A stretch of DNA of 64,000 nt from Eleusine coracana subsp. coracana (GCA_032690845.1 CM064433.1:37136658-37200657), one strand, 5' to 3'; shown: positions 44,790 through 58,500, counted from the stretch's first letter. Made by a program: numbers and translations. Notes: generated by a model not told the origin, from the sequence alone.

Positions 44790-45456
44790 GAGCTTTTTAA
44801 TTTTTTGCCACCCTATCGAATGGCCAACGCTAAAAAACCATTCAACCAAATTTTCACTCTCAAATGCCACTCCCGACCCCACATCTCAAGGGTATTCTAG
44901 TCATTTATGTTATCTTTCTTCTTTCTCTTGTTTCTTCATTGTCGAAGGATTGGACCGAGTCGTCGCTCGTCAGAAGTGATGGTGAATAATTTCGCTCTAG
45001 CGTCAATGATGCATGTGCGTCAACCACTCGTCTATTGCTTCGGCCCAACCATCAGACAGGGCGCTCATTCCCTCGGTCTGCTTCATCGCCGCCACACCTG
45101 CCCGGTCGGTCTCCTTCCTCCCACCTCCTCGTGGCCAGCAGCAGGGGGCGGCTCTTGCTCAATAGCAGGGTGAGCTCGGTGCTCGGCGCCGCTTGGCGCG
45201 GAGGGGCTCGATGCCCTTAGCGTCGAGGCAGGAGTAGGAAGGTGGAGGGCAGAGGCGGGGCCCCAACTTGGCGAGGCGACGTACAAGGCTCCCGGCTAGG
45301 CGCATGGTGGTCTTTCATGACGAAACGAGAGAAAGAAGATGAAGTAGAGGGCAATGTAGTCTTTTTACTGCTGAAAGTGGCAAATGGGAGTGCAAAATTG
45401 GTTAGATGGTTTTTGACGCTGGCCATCTGGTAAGGTGGCAAAAAGTTAAAAAGCCC
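44790..45456. mobile_element. Small Mutator-like element (Pack-MULE candidate), 667 bp
   Basis: The ends are long inverted repeats of about 90 bp. Left GAGCTTTTTAATTTTTTGCC and right read inverted GGGGCTTTTTAACTTTTTGCC agree, and similarity continues through ATGGCCA and CCAATTTT. The flanks CAGATCCGT (44781-44789) and CAGATCTGT (45457-45465) form a 9-bp target duplication with one mismatch. The middle (about 45000-45310) is GC-rich, unlike the ends, as in Pack-MULEs that carry captured gene DNA. No transposase is present, and the captured source was not identified. Confidence 0.8.
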
Positions 45457-45489
45457 CAGATCTGTCACCCAACCCGTCGCCCCTCCAAA

Positions 45490-47290
45490 TTAATGTCGTG
45501 CCGGTCGATTCGCCCGGCTAGCCGAGCGGCTACGGCGGTTTGCCGAGAGTCGACGGCGGCTAGCCGGTAGCGCGCTAGGCGGGGGCTGCCATTCGGCTAG
45601 CCGGTAATGACGGGCGGCTAGCCGTGCTGTGTCCACGGTTAGCCGGCGATTCGAGATGACAAGCTGGTCGGCTTCTTCCTCGGCCACGGGAGCAGTGCTG
45701 GTAAGTTTTTCTGTTTTTTTATTTTGGTGCATTTTATTTATTTATAAAGCAATTTAGGTAACTATATGCTTAGAAAAATTAGAGGATTTTTACTAGAAAA
45801 TACACATGTCATTTTGATGCACAGGGTAAATCAAAACCATGGCGGAACGTAGTCAAAGCGATATCATTTGAGAGTATGGGGAGAACATATTTCCAATTTG
45901 AGTGAAGTTGTCTTAAGGTTCAATATGCTACGTAGTGAATATGATAGTCTATTCCATAATGATAGACATGAGTTTGATCGCTATATGACGGTGATAAATC
46001 CAAGGATGAGTGACATTACAAGTAATATTTATGTTAATGTAGGTAATATTTATTTCATTGTTACATAAATCTAATTGATGAACGTTGCTCTTACAAGTAT
46101 CATTTCCTTAACAGCTGCAGGGTTGCACCCAAGAACTCATTATGCTTATGGCACGATGAATAACGTCCTACATGATCTTCGAGCGATGTTTAAGACGATG
46201 ACCGACACAAACATGTGTGTAGCAGCACTCCAAGAAGCTGAAAATTATAGACGTAAGAGTAATTCCTAGTGATGAGTCCACTGTAAGTGACAATTCGAGA
46301 AAGAGCCCGCCGTACCAAGAGTCAGATGATAGTAGCTCCAAATCTGATTCAGACGACGACGCGAGTGACATAGGTGGTAGGACGGTTCCGCCATCCACTC
46401 TTCAGTTTATAGATCAAATATATTGTTGTAATATTTATTAAGTTCATAAGATTAATCACTAACTACTGTCTTCCATTTGTAGGTGAGGAAGACTTCACAT
46501 AAGTTACCTAAGATCAAGATCATGGCACTCCACAATCATAAAGGATGACCGTTACGGATGGTGGCAGAGGCAAGGGTAGACAACATCATTACGGATCCTA
46601 CCTCTCTCCTTAGAAAAATGAGTCTTTATTTATCCCAACTAGTGACACAACGGCTGGTTACATTCATTACATGCTTCCTAATGCAAGCCTTGAACGGCCT
46701 CCAACATGGGTATATGAGTGACAAGATCTGGCAAACAACTTCACATTGGACGGGATTAAGCTAACAACAATACAAGACGGATTTGTTGCGAGAACGTGTG
46801 ATTGCGGTCATGTCTACCGAGAAGTACAACTGGGCATGTAAGAATTGGATGAGGCACCATGATCTTGAGTGTAGGCCATTACATCATTTGTATTACTACC
46901 TAAACTATGTTCTATTTACCTATATACTTTTAAAATAGACATGTATGAACTATGTTTGAATCCTTGTGAAACTTATATTATGAGTGTTCTATGAACCATA
47001 TATTGATAATGTATATCTAAGCCTGTTATAAATACTTAGCAAACATCATATCAAAATCTTCAGCATTTTTACATCATTTTTCGTCTCATTTTTCATTTAT
47101 TTACTTAAATTCTGGTTTCGGTGACTTTCAAACCGATAAACCAGTGAACCGCTCGGCTAACCAGAAAACCGCACGGCTAGCTGGCCAAAATTCGAAAACG
47201 GCACCGTTTGAACTGGAAATCGGCTAGCCGATGGTTTTTGCCAAACCGGCCTGGAGCGGTTTCACCGGTTCAATCGGTTTTGGGACAGCA
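45490..47290. mobile_element. DNA transposon remnant with CGGCTAGCCG subterminal palindromes, abutting JJJ1
   Basis: CGGCTAGCCG or close variants recur near both ends (about 45512, 45562, 45591, 45611, 45640 on the left; 47150, 47171, 47219 on the right). Between them are transposase-like remnants in broken frames: RFNMLRSEYDSLFHNDRHEF and then GLHPRTHYAYGTMNNVLHDL, which resembles the C-terminal part of plant hAT transposases (inference). An AAAACCG-rich end at about 47280 reappears inverted near 44450, so the element may once have been longer, with the MULE nested in it. Confidence 0.5.
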
Positions 47291-47348
47291 AACGCCTCTC
47301 CCCGACCCTCGGCCACACCTCCGCCCAAGCCCTAGCGCGGCGGCGGCC

Positions 47349-49061
47349 ATGGCGTCCTCGGCGGCGGGGGCGCCAAAGCGGTGCTACTACGAGATCCTGG
47401 GCCTCTCCCGCGACTGCTCCCCGACCGACATCAAGCTCGCCTTCCGCCGCCTCGCGCTCACCCTCCATCCCGACAAGCAGCCCCCCGGCTCCGACATCGC
47501 CGCCGCCACTGCCGCCTTCCAGGAGCTCCAGCACGCGCACTCGGTCCTCTCCGACCCGCATGAGCGCGCCTACTACGACTCCTACCGCTCCCAGATCCTC
47601 TTCTCCGACCCCTCCGCCTCCGCCTCGGGCGGCGCCGCCTCCCCCGTTCCCGACCTCTTCGCCTTCTTCTCCTCGTCCGCCTTCTCCGGTTTCTCCGACA
47701 CCGGCCGCGGCTTCTACAAGGTCTACGGCGACGTCTTCGACAAGGTCTTCGCCCAGGAGCTCGCCTACGCCCGCCGCATGGGCGTGCAAGAGCCCGCCTC
47801 GCTGCCCGTCATCGGGAACCTCGACTCGCCGTATGCCCAAGTCACCGCCTTTTACAGTTACTGGCTGGTGTTCGCCACCGTCATGGATTTTGGGTGGGCG
47901 GTTGAGTGGGACTCTGCGCGCGGGGAGAATCGCCACCTCCGGAGGCTGATGGAGGAGGACAACAAGAAGGCGATGCGAAAAGCCTGGCGGGAGTACAATG
48001 ATGCTGTCAGGGGCCTCGCTGCGTTCTGCAAGAAGAGGGATAAGAGGGTGGTGGACATGGCTCTTAAGAAGAAGGCAGAGGAGGAGAAGAGGAAGGCAGA
48101 GGAGAGGGAGAGGAAGAAGGAAGAAGAAAAGAGGAAGAAGGAAGAAGAAAAGAGGAAGAAGGAACGGGCGATGGCGTATCAAGAGCCTGAGTGGGCAAGG
48201 GTGGAGGAAGAGGAAGGGATGTTTGATGAAGAGGAGGAAGAGGAGATGAGGGCCAAGAGGAAGGAGGAGTTTTACTGTGTGGCGTGTAACAAGAAGTTCA
48301 AATCTGACAAACAATGGAAAAACCACGAGCAGTCAAAGAAGCATAGGGAAAAGATTGCTGAGTTGAGGATGGCTTTTAAGGAGGAGGAGGCTGCTTTGAA
48401 GGAGGCAGAGGAGGTGGAAGGTGATGGGGATGAGGTTGATGTGGGGTTTGATTTCAAGCCTACACAAGAGTCAGATGAGAATGAGAGTGAATGGTCAGAT
48501 GCTGCAAATGCTGCAGAAGAGTTGGCTGAAGAACTGGAGGAAGGCTTGGAGGTGCATGATAAAGAGGATTGTGATAAGGATTTGGATAATGCAGAGCAGG
48601 AGGTTGGTTTGTATGATGAGACGAGTGTATTGGAGGCGATGCTGTCAAGACGCAAGAACAAGGGTGGGTATGTTGTTCCTCCAGCAGAAGTGTCCTCGGT
48701 TGGTGCAGAGCTCGAGGATGATGATATATCTGAATTTAACAATGTCAAAAAGAAAGGGCGCAGGAGACGGGCATCGAAGAAAGAACAAGGTGAAAATACT
48801 TATGCTGACAACGAGCAACAAAGGAAGCCTGAGGTTCAACCTGAGGAGTCTGGGCATGATAATGATGAAAATGGTGTCGATGATATGATGGAATCGCCAT
48901 CATCTTCTAATGAAGATGCTGCTTCAACCGAAGGAGATCAGCAGAAAGTAAAAGGCAAAAACGGCAATTCTAAGAAGAACAAAAAGGACAAGAAATCCAC
49001 GGAAAAGAAAACAAATGTTTCTGCTGACCAGAAGAGTACATCAAAAGGGAAAAAGCAAAAG
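47349..49061 (+). CDS. JJJ1: J-domain protein, DNAJC21/JJJ1 type (first exon)
   Basis: I start at the ATG at 47349 (gcggccATGGcg, strong context) rather than the in-frame ATG at 47208, which lies in transposon DNA. The protein begins MASSAAGAPKRCYYEILGLS. The J domain covers residues ~11-82, with HPD at 40-42. A Lys/Glu coiled-coil of about 60 residues follows. A C2H2 finger FYCVACNKKFKSDKQWKNH then starts near residue 308, and the tail is acidic then Lys-rich. This layout is that of JJJ1/DNAJC21, an Hsp70 co-chaperone in 60S ribosome maturation. The exon ends AAAAAGCAAAAG at a gtaatt donor. The usual C-terminal second zinc finger was not found before 50400, so the 3' end is unknown. Read-through would add about 24 hydrophobic residues and stop at 49133. 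Confidence 0.85.
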
Positions 49062-50440
49062 GTAATTTTATGCACTTCATTCATGTTTCTTCTCTTACAT
49101 GTGTGCTGTAAGCTGGTTATGAGTTGTGAGTAAATTCTGATTCTGGTCTTATAGCTAAGATTTCTGTCTCTGTGTCACAATTTAAGCAAAGAAGCCACTC
49201 AATTGCTGAGTAGTACTCATAACGTTCTAAAGCTTAGAAGCACCTGTTCCAAATGCTTGCATAACAGGGTTGTGTGGTGAGGGTATATTAGATGCTTTAA
49301 CAACTTCTCAGTATACCAGAAAAATCAAACTACACTTTGTTTTAAGTAAGGCAACAATATTCATGGGCCCTGCACTAAATGCTAAGGGTTGAAATATATC
49401 TGTAATTCCTTACTAAATAAATAGATATGTCCAGATGGCTCTTAGTTATACCAGGGGACATTCTATGGCAGTTTAATGAGCTTCTAACCAGTTTGCTACA
49501 CTGTCATACCCTTATTAATTTTATTTATGTGGGCTACAAATATTTGGGTTTTGTTGAGTTTTATCATGTGGTAGCTGCATTTTGTTGCTCTCTTAGCATA
49601 AACGTTGGAAAGACCTGGAAGTCTGACTGCACTATTGTCATCTTTTTTTGTAAAAGGCAATTTTGCTGTGATCTGTATTTGAATGTGGATGACATGGCAT
49701 GTGGTACTCTGAAATTGTGGCTTCCACTGTTTTTAGTTTTTACATCTTTTTAAAGGAAGCTTGGGGTGCTTATATATGTACTATACATGATTTTAGCATT
49801 GGTAGAAACAGAAATATTATATCAAGATTTCCTATGATATCAGTTTAACCTAATCGGTCCAGGTTATGGCAATCTAGCTTCATGTGTTGTTTCTTGTCAT
49901 GATTGAACTATCTGCTTATGATTTGCATCACTTGCTACAACTCTATACACATCTGTGTGTATACACTATGAATGCTTGTGAAAATCTTTTGTTTCCATTG
50001 TTGTGGAAGATTTTTTGTTGTAATGTTATACCCCTGAAAATGTGGTAAAAGCATATAGGATTATGAACCTATGTTTAGAGAGTACATGCATGCCACTCGA
50101 AGCCAGTTCCATTTCAGGGTAAGCACTTGTGCTTGTATATCGTTTGTAATTTGATGGATCATGAAAAGGTTTAGGTCTTTAGGATACCCTTGTTTTGTGC
50201 CATTAGAAGTTGTCTATGATCAGAAGTTACATTTATACAGGTTTATACTATACTAGGTACTTATTTTGAGTGTGGTATTCTTTGCAGCCTTTTCTGTACA
50301 CTCTGAGAATGCTAGAAAAGTATATGCTGCCACCCAACTACAATTGCCTAACTTATGAGCAGGTGTTTCTGCTTTTATATAACTTGAATTGCTTTAATTG
50401 TGTAAAAAATTGGGAAATTTATTACAGGACATGCTAATAG
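49062..50440. other. Downstream of JJJ1: intron or 3' region
   Basis: AT-rich DNA with intron-like composition. I searched for a CxxC...H...H exon and found none. One exon-like block at 50288-50361 (acceptor TTTGCAG, donor gtgttt) reads PFLYTLRMLEKYMLPPNY; it is not part of JJJ1 as I know it and is not called. Confidence 0.4.
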
Positions 50441-50464
50441 AAGTTACATATAATTATTGTCCAA

Positions 50465-51290
50465 ATGGGTGGCCTGGCTTAGCATGGCCTGAGCACGAAT
50501 TGGCCCAACGTGTTTGATTTCGGAACTGCACGCCACGTAACTCTTAGTGGGTCATGCCATGCTGGCCCACGTGCCTGACAGTTGGCCCATGGCTCGACAC
50601 ACAATCACTAGACGGTGCTGGCCCGGCCCGTTAGGCATGTGGGCCCATTAAGGCACATGGGGCCTGTTCGTCCCCGAACTTGGCTTGGAGCACCGTCATG
50701 GCGGCGCCTGGGAAAATTTGACGCCTTCGCGCGCCGCGAATTGGGTGGCATCACAAACGCACTGGCGGTGGAGTGGCGGCGGTGGCAGCCGCGGGCGAGG
50801 AGCAGCGGGCGGAGGAGGTTGTGACGCGGGGGAGGAAGGACATCGGCCTTGCTTTGGTGTGAGGTTGGGGGAGGATGGCGACCCGGCGAGGATGGGGGAG
50901 GATGGCGCGAGCGTGAAGCGAGAGGAGAGGATGAGGGACAACAGCGGAGTCGTGACTTAACTGTTGGAACCTAGAAACGTCGGTCTGCCGGGCTCTTTTG
51001 TTTTTTAAATGCCTGCTGGGCTCTTGTGGGCCTTGTTTCTTGTCGGGCTGTCTTTATTGGGTCGTGCTGTCATGAGCATAATTCATGCTCACCGGACCGA
51101 AGGTTAAACGGGTCGTGCCCGTGTCGCCCGTCGGGCCACGCCCTCGGCCCAAGCACGACACGCGGCCTCATATCGGGCCAGTCCAATACAATATTAAACG
51201 GGTCATGCCGTGCTTGGGTCGGGCCAAAAAATTCGTGCTTTGGGCCGACCCGTTTGGACAGCACTAACCGAAACACTTGTCATGGGCCAA
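50465..51290. mobile_element. Probable DNA transposon with GGCC-rich inverted ends
   Basis: The left side has GAGCACGAATTGGCCCAACG and the right side, read inverted, has AAGCACGAATTTTTTGGCCC. This is the GGCCCG/GCACGA-rich end type frequent in grass MULE-like repeats. The interior (50690-50960) is GC-rich and may be captured DNA. The borders and target duplication were not resolved. Confidence 0.4.
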
Positions 51291-51299
51291 AACTACATT

Positions 51300-52592
51300 A
51301 GGCAGGGACGTAGTTCGAAACAGCCCACTCCTAATCCATGCCTATCGACGTGGGAATTGAGCGGCTCCATCACAGGTCGGGACGGTTCTCCTCGTCCTCT
51401 CGCTCTCGACTCACAAGCTCTCGACTCACAAGCAACGACAAACCCGTCACCGACGGAATAGCGGTGACGGCTCCTTGCCTTCTCCGGACGGACGGAGGCA
51501 GCGCTCCGAACGGACGCCGGCGATGGTGCATGACCCTTTCTTCTCCTCCCCCTCCTAGTTCCTTCTAGCATTCTAGGGTTTCGTATGTTGAGAAACCCAA
51601 TGCAAGAAGCTTCTCAACATAAGAAACCTCCTAGTTTTTTAGTAGATTCCTCCCTGCTTTTTACCGTTAGATTGGATGAAATAAACGATTAATACTAATT
51701 TCTCTCTAGTTTTAAATGCCGATGCTGTATAATTAAAGGTATTTGATCATTTTTTTTTAAAAAATCTCTACTACCTAATAGTTTTGAGCTGGTCTTCTTA
51801 GTCACCCTTAATCATCCCTTACTTTCAACCCTACATCTTTCATCCAACGGTCACCCTTCTCTGCTGACCGTCATGCAGCTCCCCCACTGACCGCCACGAG
51901 CTCCCTGACCATTACGAGCTACCCCGCCTCCTCCGCTTGCCGTCGCGAGCTCCCCGCCGTCGTCGCGCAACTCTCCATCGCATCCCTGCCTTCCCCGCGC
52001 CAGCGTGCCTGGAGCTGGAGCTCCGCCGCCGGCCGAGCTCCAGGAGCCGTCGTGCTGGCCCCAAAGCTCTGTATGACCGGGAGCGGCCTCCCTCGCCTCC
52101 CCCATGCATCGGCCTGCTCCGGTCGCCCAAGCTCCCCGCTTGGCCCGATTTTTGGTCTCCCGTTGGAGACAGAGAAATTTGGGTGGTGCTCCTTCAGCCT
52201 CCCGATTACCCATCACACCTTTGGGTCTTCGATTTGGGGCGGAACCGTTGGAGACAGCCTAACGACAAAGCCGCTCGCTCCACGGGCGAAACACCGCCAT
52301 TCCGTTCCACGGGATACTCTGCGCCTGCTGCCGCAGGCGCAGCGCCGCTTCTTGGTTGATGCAGTGGGGGATGACCGATAACTGATTCCATCTTGAATTG
52401 CTAGGTAAACATGTTCTTCTTTTTGATGGATTCTGCTGGCGCTGCTATAATTGTTTGTTTCGCTTTTGGTCGAGACAGAAGGCATCTTATAACCCCTCTG
52501 ATATTCTTTGTCTACTAATTTGATCCACCCCTCCATTGTTCGATTAAGTGGTTCTTCTCACTTTAGTGCGGGTGCTGCTTCGTACGCCCCTG
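51300..52592. other. Upstream region of the plus HASTY-like gene, no supported gene
   Basis: 51850-52370 is GC-rich with open frames on both strands. One plus frame has PSHLWVFDLGRNRWRQP, which looks like a protein fragment, but there is no family-level evidence. A short inverted repeat involving TATGTTGAGAA and TTCTCAACATA lies at about 51580-51625. The interval contains the promoter of the gene that begins at 52593. Confidence 0.35.
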
Positions 52593-55500
52593 ATGGTCCA
52601 ATTGGAGTGCGCCTCTGCTGCAATCTGCCTCGATCCACAGGTAGATCTGCGCAAATATTCATACCTTTGTATCGATTGCGGATTTGTGACCGGAAATTGT
52701 CATGTTCATTGATAAAGAATTAATACTAAGAAATAAAGAAGCCGGGTACGAAAATTTGAGCCTTATAGTTTTGTGGCACGGACCACATGTGTGATTTGCT
52801 TTGAGTTCTAGTCTTGATTGCTGTATTTAACTTTGTTCTCTGTGTCCTAGCTCTTAGCTCCTGAGCATTTGTGCTTGTTCATTAGCCACTTTAGAGGTTT
52901 GGGGGAGGCTCATTCTTTCATATGTTGTTCTGTGGTGCTTGCTTGCTGTTGTTGGAATGTGCTCATTTTTATTCTCTTAACATGAATCATTTTTTATACC
53001 ATTAGTGATTAGTGATTTTTAATTATTGGGAACAGGTAAAAGGCGATGAGGAAAATTATATTGGTTTGTTGGTGAGAACGTCACTTATGCTGGCCAGGGT
53101 CGACTCATCTGCTGAGGTCCATTGTTATGGAGCTAAAATGATTGAGGTCTTTCTGAATACTTTGTTTTTCTGCAGTGCTTATCTATCATTATGAATTTAT
53201 GCTCACACATTAGTACCAGGTGTTATTAGGGCAAGAATGACCTGTTCTCATGGATAGTTGAAGATTAATCCCATAGATCGACCAATTGCACATGCTCTGA
53301 ACCAAGTAATCCTAAAAATGGATAGTTGAAGATTAATCCCATAGATCGACCAAATGCACATGCTCTGAATCAAGTAATCCTAAAAAGTTGGGCATCTAGT
53401 TATTTATAACAAAGTAGCAATCGCCATTATCTATTAGATCAAAAGTCAATGCAGCTGTTACTGACACCCAAGCCAGCTTGAGGTACTCTTTGTAGGGGGC
53501 ACATTGCATCCCGATTCTCCTGGTATTGTATTATACCCATATTAGTTCATATTAATTCTTTTTCTGTTCTTGGTTTTCTGGAATCTTGTTAGGTGATGTT
53601 TGGCTATTTATTATAATTTGATGATTAAATAAGACCTGCGTGTGACCTTTTACACCCCAAGCCTGAAATCGTTCCCTTTGGGAGTTGAACCTAGGACTTG
53701 CATAGCAACTAAAGTGTCTTAAAAAATGCAGTATGAGCTCTATTGTTGGCCCAATTGCTATAAGTTAACGGTGGCAGGAATTTTGATTTAAAGTTAATTT
53801 CAGGGATAACCTCCTACCTAGGATCATTGTGCAGTACTTGCTTGTGTTTTTATTCAATTTTCTTTTCTTTTTGCAGCATCTGCTGAAATGCAGGCACGAG
53901 GAACTTAGCAGTCCTGATTGTCTTAATTTGACTACTCAGCTGGTTGCATCCCTTGATAAAGATGGAATATTGAACTTAGGATTGTCTTTTGATGCCCCTG
54001 AGAGTGAACTTAGGATTATTGCCTCAGAAAAGTCAACTGATATTCTTCACATACATATGTTGGTAAGGATGTTTTGTGCTCTTATCCAACACACTAGTAT
54101 GCTACTGAACTTAATAGCTGAACTCCGTAAATTGATGATGCAGGGTTCTGATGGAAAAGCTGCTAGCCATCAAGTTAAGGGCCTTCTACTCCTTGTAGAG
54201 CATAAGATTCTATGTGAAGCTTTCTATATTACATCTGCTTTGTGGTATGTTGTAATTGATTTAAATTCATCATTGTTATAGTCAAAACAATATCAATTGT
54301 CCATAAAATTAATTGAACAATGTAAGCAGAGTTAAAAGAATAATAGAATTTTTTTTCATACCTAGAATGATATAAGTTAGTTTTTTAATTCATATCTTAG
54401 CTAGTCTCAGATAATGATCGGATTGTGAAACAACAAGTATGATATTCCATTTATGACTAGATCGTACCATTTTTGTACTAAAAATGATTTCTTACATTCA
54501 AATTCATTTACAGGAACCCTCAGTACAAATCTGTACTTCTTTACCTACTTAAACTTCTCAATGCTATCTGGACCCAACCAGAATGGGAAAGTACATTTCT
54601 TTGCAATGGATTTGGTTTATCATACCTATTTTCGGATGGTTTGTTTTTGAAGACGGTCTATGATGTTGTGGAATTTTTTGAGTATGAGCTCATTAGAAAT
54701 ACACAATGTTCTACAGATGATATTTGCTACCTTCTACACGTGTTTCTCCCTTTTCTATTGCAGGTATACATTTTACCAAACTTAAAATTTTCCTTGTATT
54801 AATATGCTTGTGCTATTTCACTTGTGATATAAGGATTCATTGTTGTTGCAAGTTCATGGTATGTATGTTTTGCATAATAACTCATTTGGCTGTGAGCCTT
54901 CCTGCATCACCTTCACATTTTTTATGGTTAATATATTTCATCTTCAGTTGCTTCGATGCATTCACTCTCTTTGGAAAGATCAAATTGCCTGCAATTTGTC
55001 TGAAGAACTCAAAAATGCTAAAGTGTTGAGTAATCATAAAGAAGACCAACAGAATAAGACAGGGAAACTGTTGGAGCAAATCAGAGATAGTGGGTAAGTT
55101 ATTATTTGCAGTAATTCAAGAGTTATTTCCATTGTCTACTTCCTCTTGTCGCTTCATATTAAAGAACAAATGCTTATGTATCAATTAATTGGGGAGCGAT
55201 GGCCCATAAGGAAACTTATACTAATAGTGATACGCTGTTTTTGGATCCATTTTATGTGCCCCACTAATGACAAACATTACAGTTCACATTTGTACCAACT
55301 TATCCCTTTATGGCCTTGGCTATGCTCTTTTCGGTTTTCTGTGTTAAACCATACTTCATGAAATTGACATCTATTTGTTATGTGAGTACAATGATCTTAA
55401 GCTCCACAATCTGTCTCATCTTTGAATGTAGCCATATTTGTGATCATGTTGTTAGATGTTGGCTATAGTCTTTGTAGGGGGTATTTTGGATCCATTATAG

Positions 55501-58500
55501 AATGATAATGTTAGATCAAAACTAGTACGGTTGGACGGATTTGTACCTATGCCGCTGAGACATTATCTCCTATTCTTCAACAGTTATAGCCATGGAGAAA
55601 TTGTTTGCGTGCGTGTGTTGTTACGGAAGGGGGGGGGGGGGTTATTGCCTCTGATAACTTGAACTACATATTGATGGATAGGTTGGTCATTGATCAAATT
55701 GTTTGACTTAGAGTTGCTGCCATCAGCTTGAAGTGCTGTCGATTGCAGTGTTGTGCTTGATACAACTATGGCACCTATCACAGTCCACGTGCCTTGAAAC
55801 AAATTGACGATTTGCTCTCTGTATGGTAGTGTTTTCAGTGTATATGCTAGTATGGTACTGTTCAGCTTGTACCTAATTTGACTTTACTTTCAAATTTATA
55901 CATTTTGCAATAATGGTTAAAGAGACTACAAGTTTAGTTCAATTGTTTTTGCACATATAAGTTGATGTCTTACAATTATTTTTCTGATTACTGACTGTAG
56001 AACTAACTATTGATTGTATTTGGTTACATGATGAGTATGGATGATTGTTGCAGGTACAATATCATAGGTCTATCTATGTGTCTTGAGGAAGCATTTACTA
56101 ATCTCTTGGATCGTTCATCTTTCAGTCTTGCTTTTGTCAATTTGGATTCTATGGAGTTTAAACATTTGAGTAGACTCATCAAGTTTATTTTGCTTCCATT
56201 GGTCAATAATTGTCCTCCTGAACTTTGGAAGGAATGGATGTTGAACTTTCTTGGACCCTTTATCAGACATTGTGAGGCTATATTGTACTATGCTTGGTTC
56301 AGCTTTTTGCATGAAGGTCGACCTAGAGGCTCATACTACTTTGGCAAACTATTTGGATCCACAAAAGATATTGAGAAATTGGAGTACACTATTCTGCTTC
56401 AATTTACACGAGATGTTTCTCATTTACTAGGAAATTTATCATCCTTAGAATCAAACGGCCTTTTACATCGTTTTGAAGATGTGCATAATAAAAGGATTAC
56501 TTATGACCGGGATTTGGAACCATCAACTTCTCTTATTGGGTAAATTAATATTTTTGTACTTTAAATCTTGTTTTATTAAAAAAACATAGAATAATATGTG
56601 GATAAACTATTTTGTTTCCAGGTATCTCTTTGTTCATGGTTGCTTCGGGAGATTAAGGATGAGTCTTTTTGGGTATTGGGTGGATGATGTAGCAGCCACA
56701 AAAGCAGTTCCCTTTTGCTGCGCTTTGGTTCATTTTGCACGTGTTAGTACAGATGAAAGGCTTAGGCTATTTGTTTCAGATGAATTGCTTCCATCTGTTA
56801 TTAAAAGGCTACATGATCAACTACCATGTTCAATCAGACACTTGATTATACCAAATGATACTGTTAACAAGGATCTTACTTCCCTTTGCCATGAATCATA
56901 TAACTATTTGTCCAGCAAAAGCAGTGCACAAGGCCAAGTAAGCAATGGAAGATTTAATTACATTAATCAATATTCTTTGTACAAGAAGAGGCATTGTTAG
57001 CATATTTCATATGTTCACGTATATGATTTCTCTGACTGGTTAATTGTATTATTAGGACCTAATGTTGGAATGCAAAGGCCGAGGCAGTGCTGCAGATGAC
57101 TTCACGAATTGGTTGGCAAAGCTTAAGGAAGATCTTTGTGTGAAGGCATTTTCTGCTGCTCCAGAGGAATTTAAAGAGGAGGAAGTAAAATGGAATTGGG
57201 AGGTTGGTTCTTTTTAACTACTGTTTTTTGACATCTTACTGAACTAAGGTGATGTGTTATGATTTTTGTTCTTAATATTTCATTAAATTTCTTTGTTCAT
57301 ATTCGTCCAGTTTCAAGATGAATTTGAAAGATATCTTCCAGTTTATATTGATATATTGAAGGAAGTGGATGCAATGGATGACACCTTAGAGGTATTATTC
57401 CTAAAAACAGTATTCTTGCTTGATAAGTTTGATTGATAATTCAAGTGTTATGTTTGGGAGAATATTTTGTACCTTTCACATTCCAACATGATGAAGGTGT
57501 TTGTAAAGTTTTTTCTCTTGCTAATTGACAGACTGCTGCCAGGCTGTAGTTGCTTTGTTACCATTAACATATATTAACTGTAGCTTGGAAGTGTAAATCT
57601 AATTACCGGCAAGCATTGAAAATGTTTCTTTGCAATTCTATTACAGCATTTACTTGGTCAAAGTGACATTTTAGAGTTGTTTAATAATATGGCATCTGTG
57701 AGTTCAGGACAATTTAGTAGTTGAACAGAAGGACATGTACTTTGAGCAAATCCAAGCTACATAGAAACCTTTTATCTTAGATAATGAATTGTAATGTACA
57801 CTGTAGTCCTTGCAGTAAGAATTTTGATTTTTGTTACTAGGATACTATGTTTAAATGTGACATTGATTGCTTTGCAGTTGCTGGAGCAACTTCTGTTAGT
57901 TTTCCTTATTTTTTGTTGGAATAGTATGCCTCTTGTTATTTTATTTTACTGGTGCTGAATTTATGCATGACGTGGGTTCCTGGCTGATTGGTATTTACAT
58001 TCTCAGCATCATTATTTGGACTGGGACGTTCTTGTTCAGAAACTGAGTCCTAAATTTAGATCGAAATATGGCATTAACAGTAGGGAGCACCCTTATTTGA
58101 TGGCCATCTCATATATGTGCAAGGTATGTATGTTAATACCTCAATTACAAACATTTGCATATTTACATATGTGTACAATAATGAAATATACATAAATCTA
58201 AATCTATATTTTATTAATGAAGCGAAAGTTTTATTCGACAACTCGAGTCAGAAATCAGAGAAACATGCGTGAGATTCTTAGGGAACTCATTGCTCGCACT
58301 CCGTACATTAAGGTACTTGGTGCTGTTTTTGTTCCCATCAACTTGATCAGCTTGTTTAATATCTGCCTATTTTTCTCAGGGTTCTGATTGTCCTTATAGT
58401 GTGATTGATCAACTTCAACAAAGTCCTGAGACATCATTCAGTACTTTTGCTTTTGATGACGTGGAAAGTTCTATTCATGTGAGTATTCTATTAGTTTTTA

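Noticed and set aside
47208..47348. Upstream in-frame ATG extending JJJ1 by 47 residues
   Set aside because: The extension lies in transposon-end sequence, is not J-domain-like, and the ATG at 47349 has a much better context.
47262..48326. 354-codon minus-strand frame antisense to JJJ1
   Set aside because: It mirrors the GC-rich coding exon of JJJ1 and has low-complexity Leu/Pro/Gly composition with no domain; the plus-strand J domain explains the region.
50288..50361. Exon-like block with acceptor and donor downstream of JJJ1
   Set aside because: Does not match the expected JJJ1 C-terminus, and no partner exons were found.
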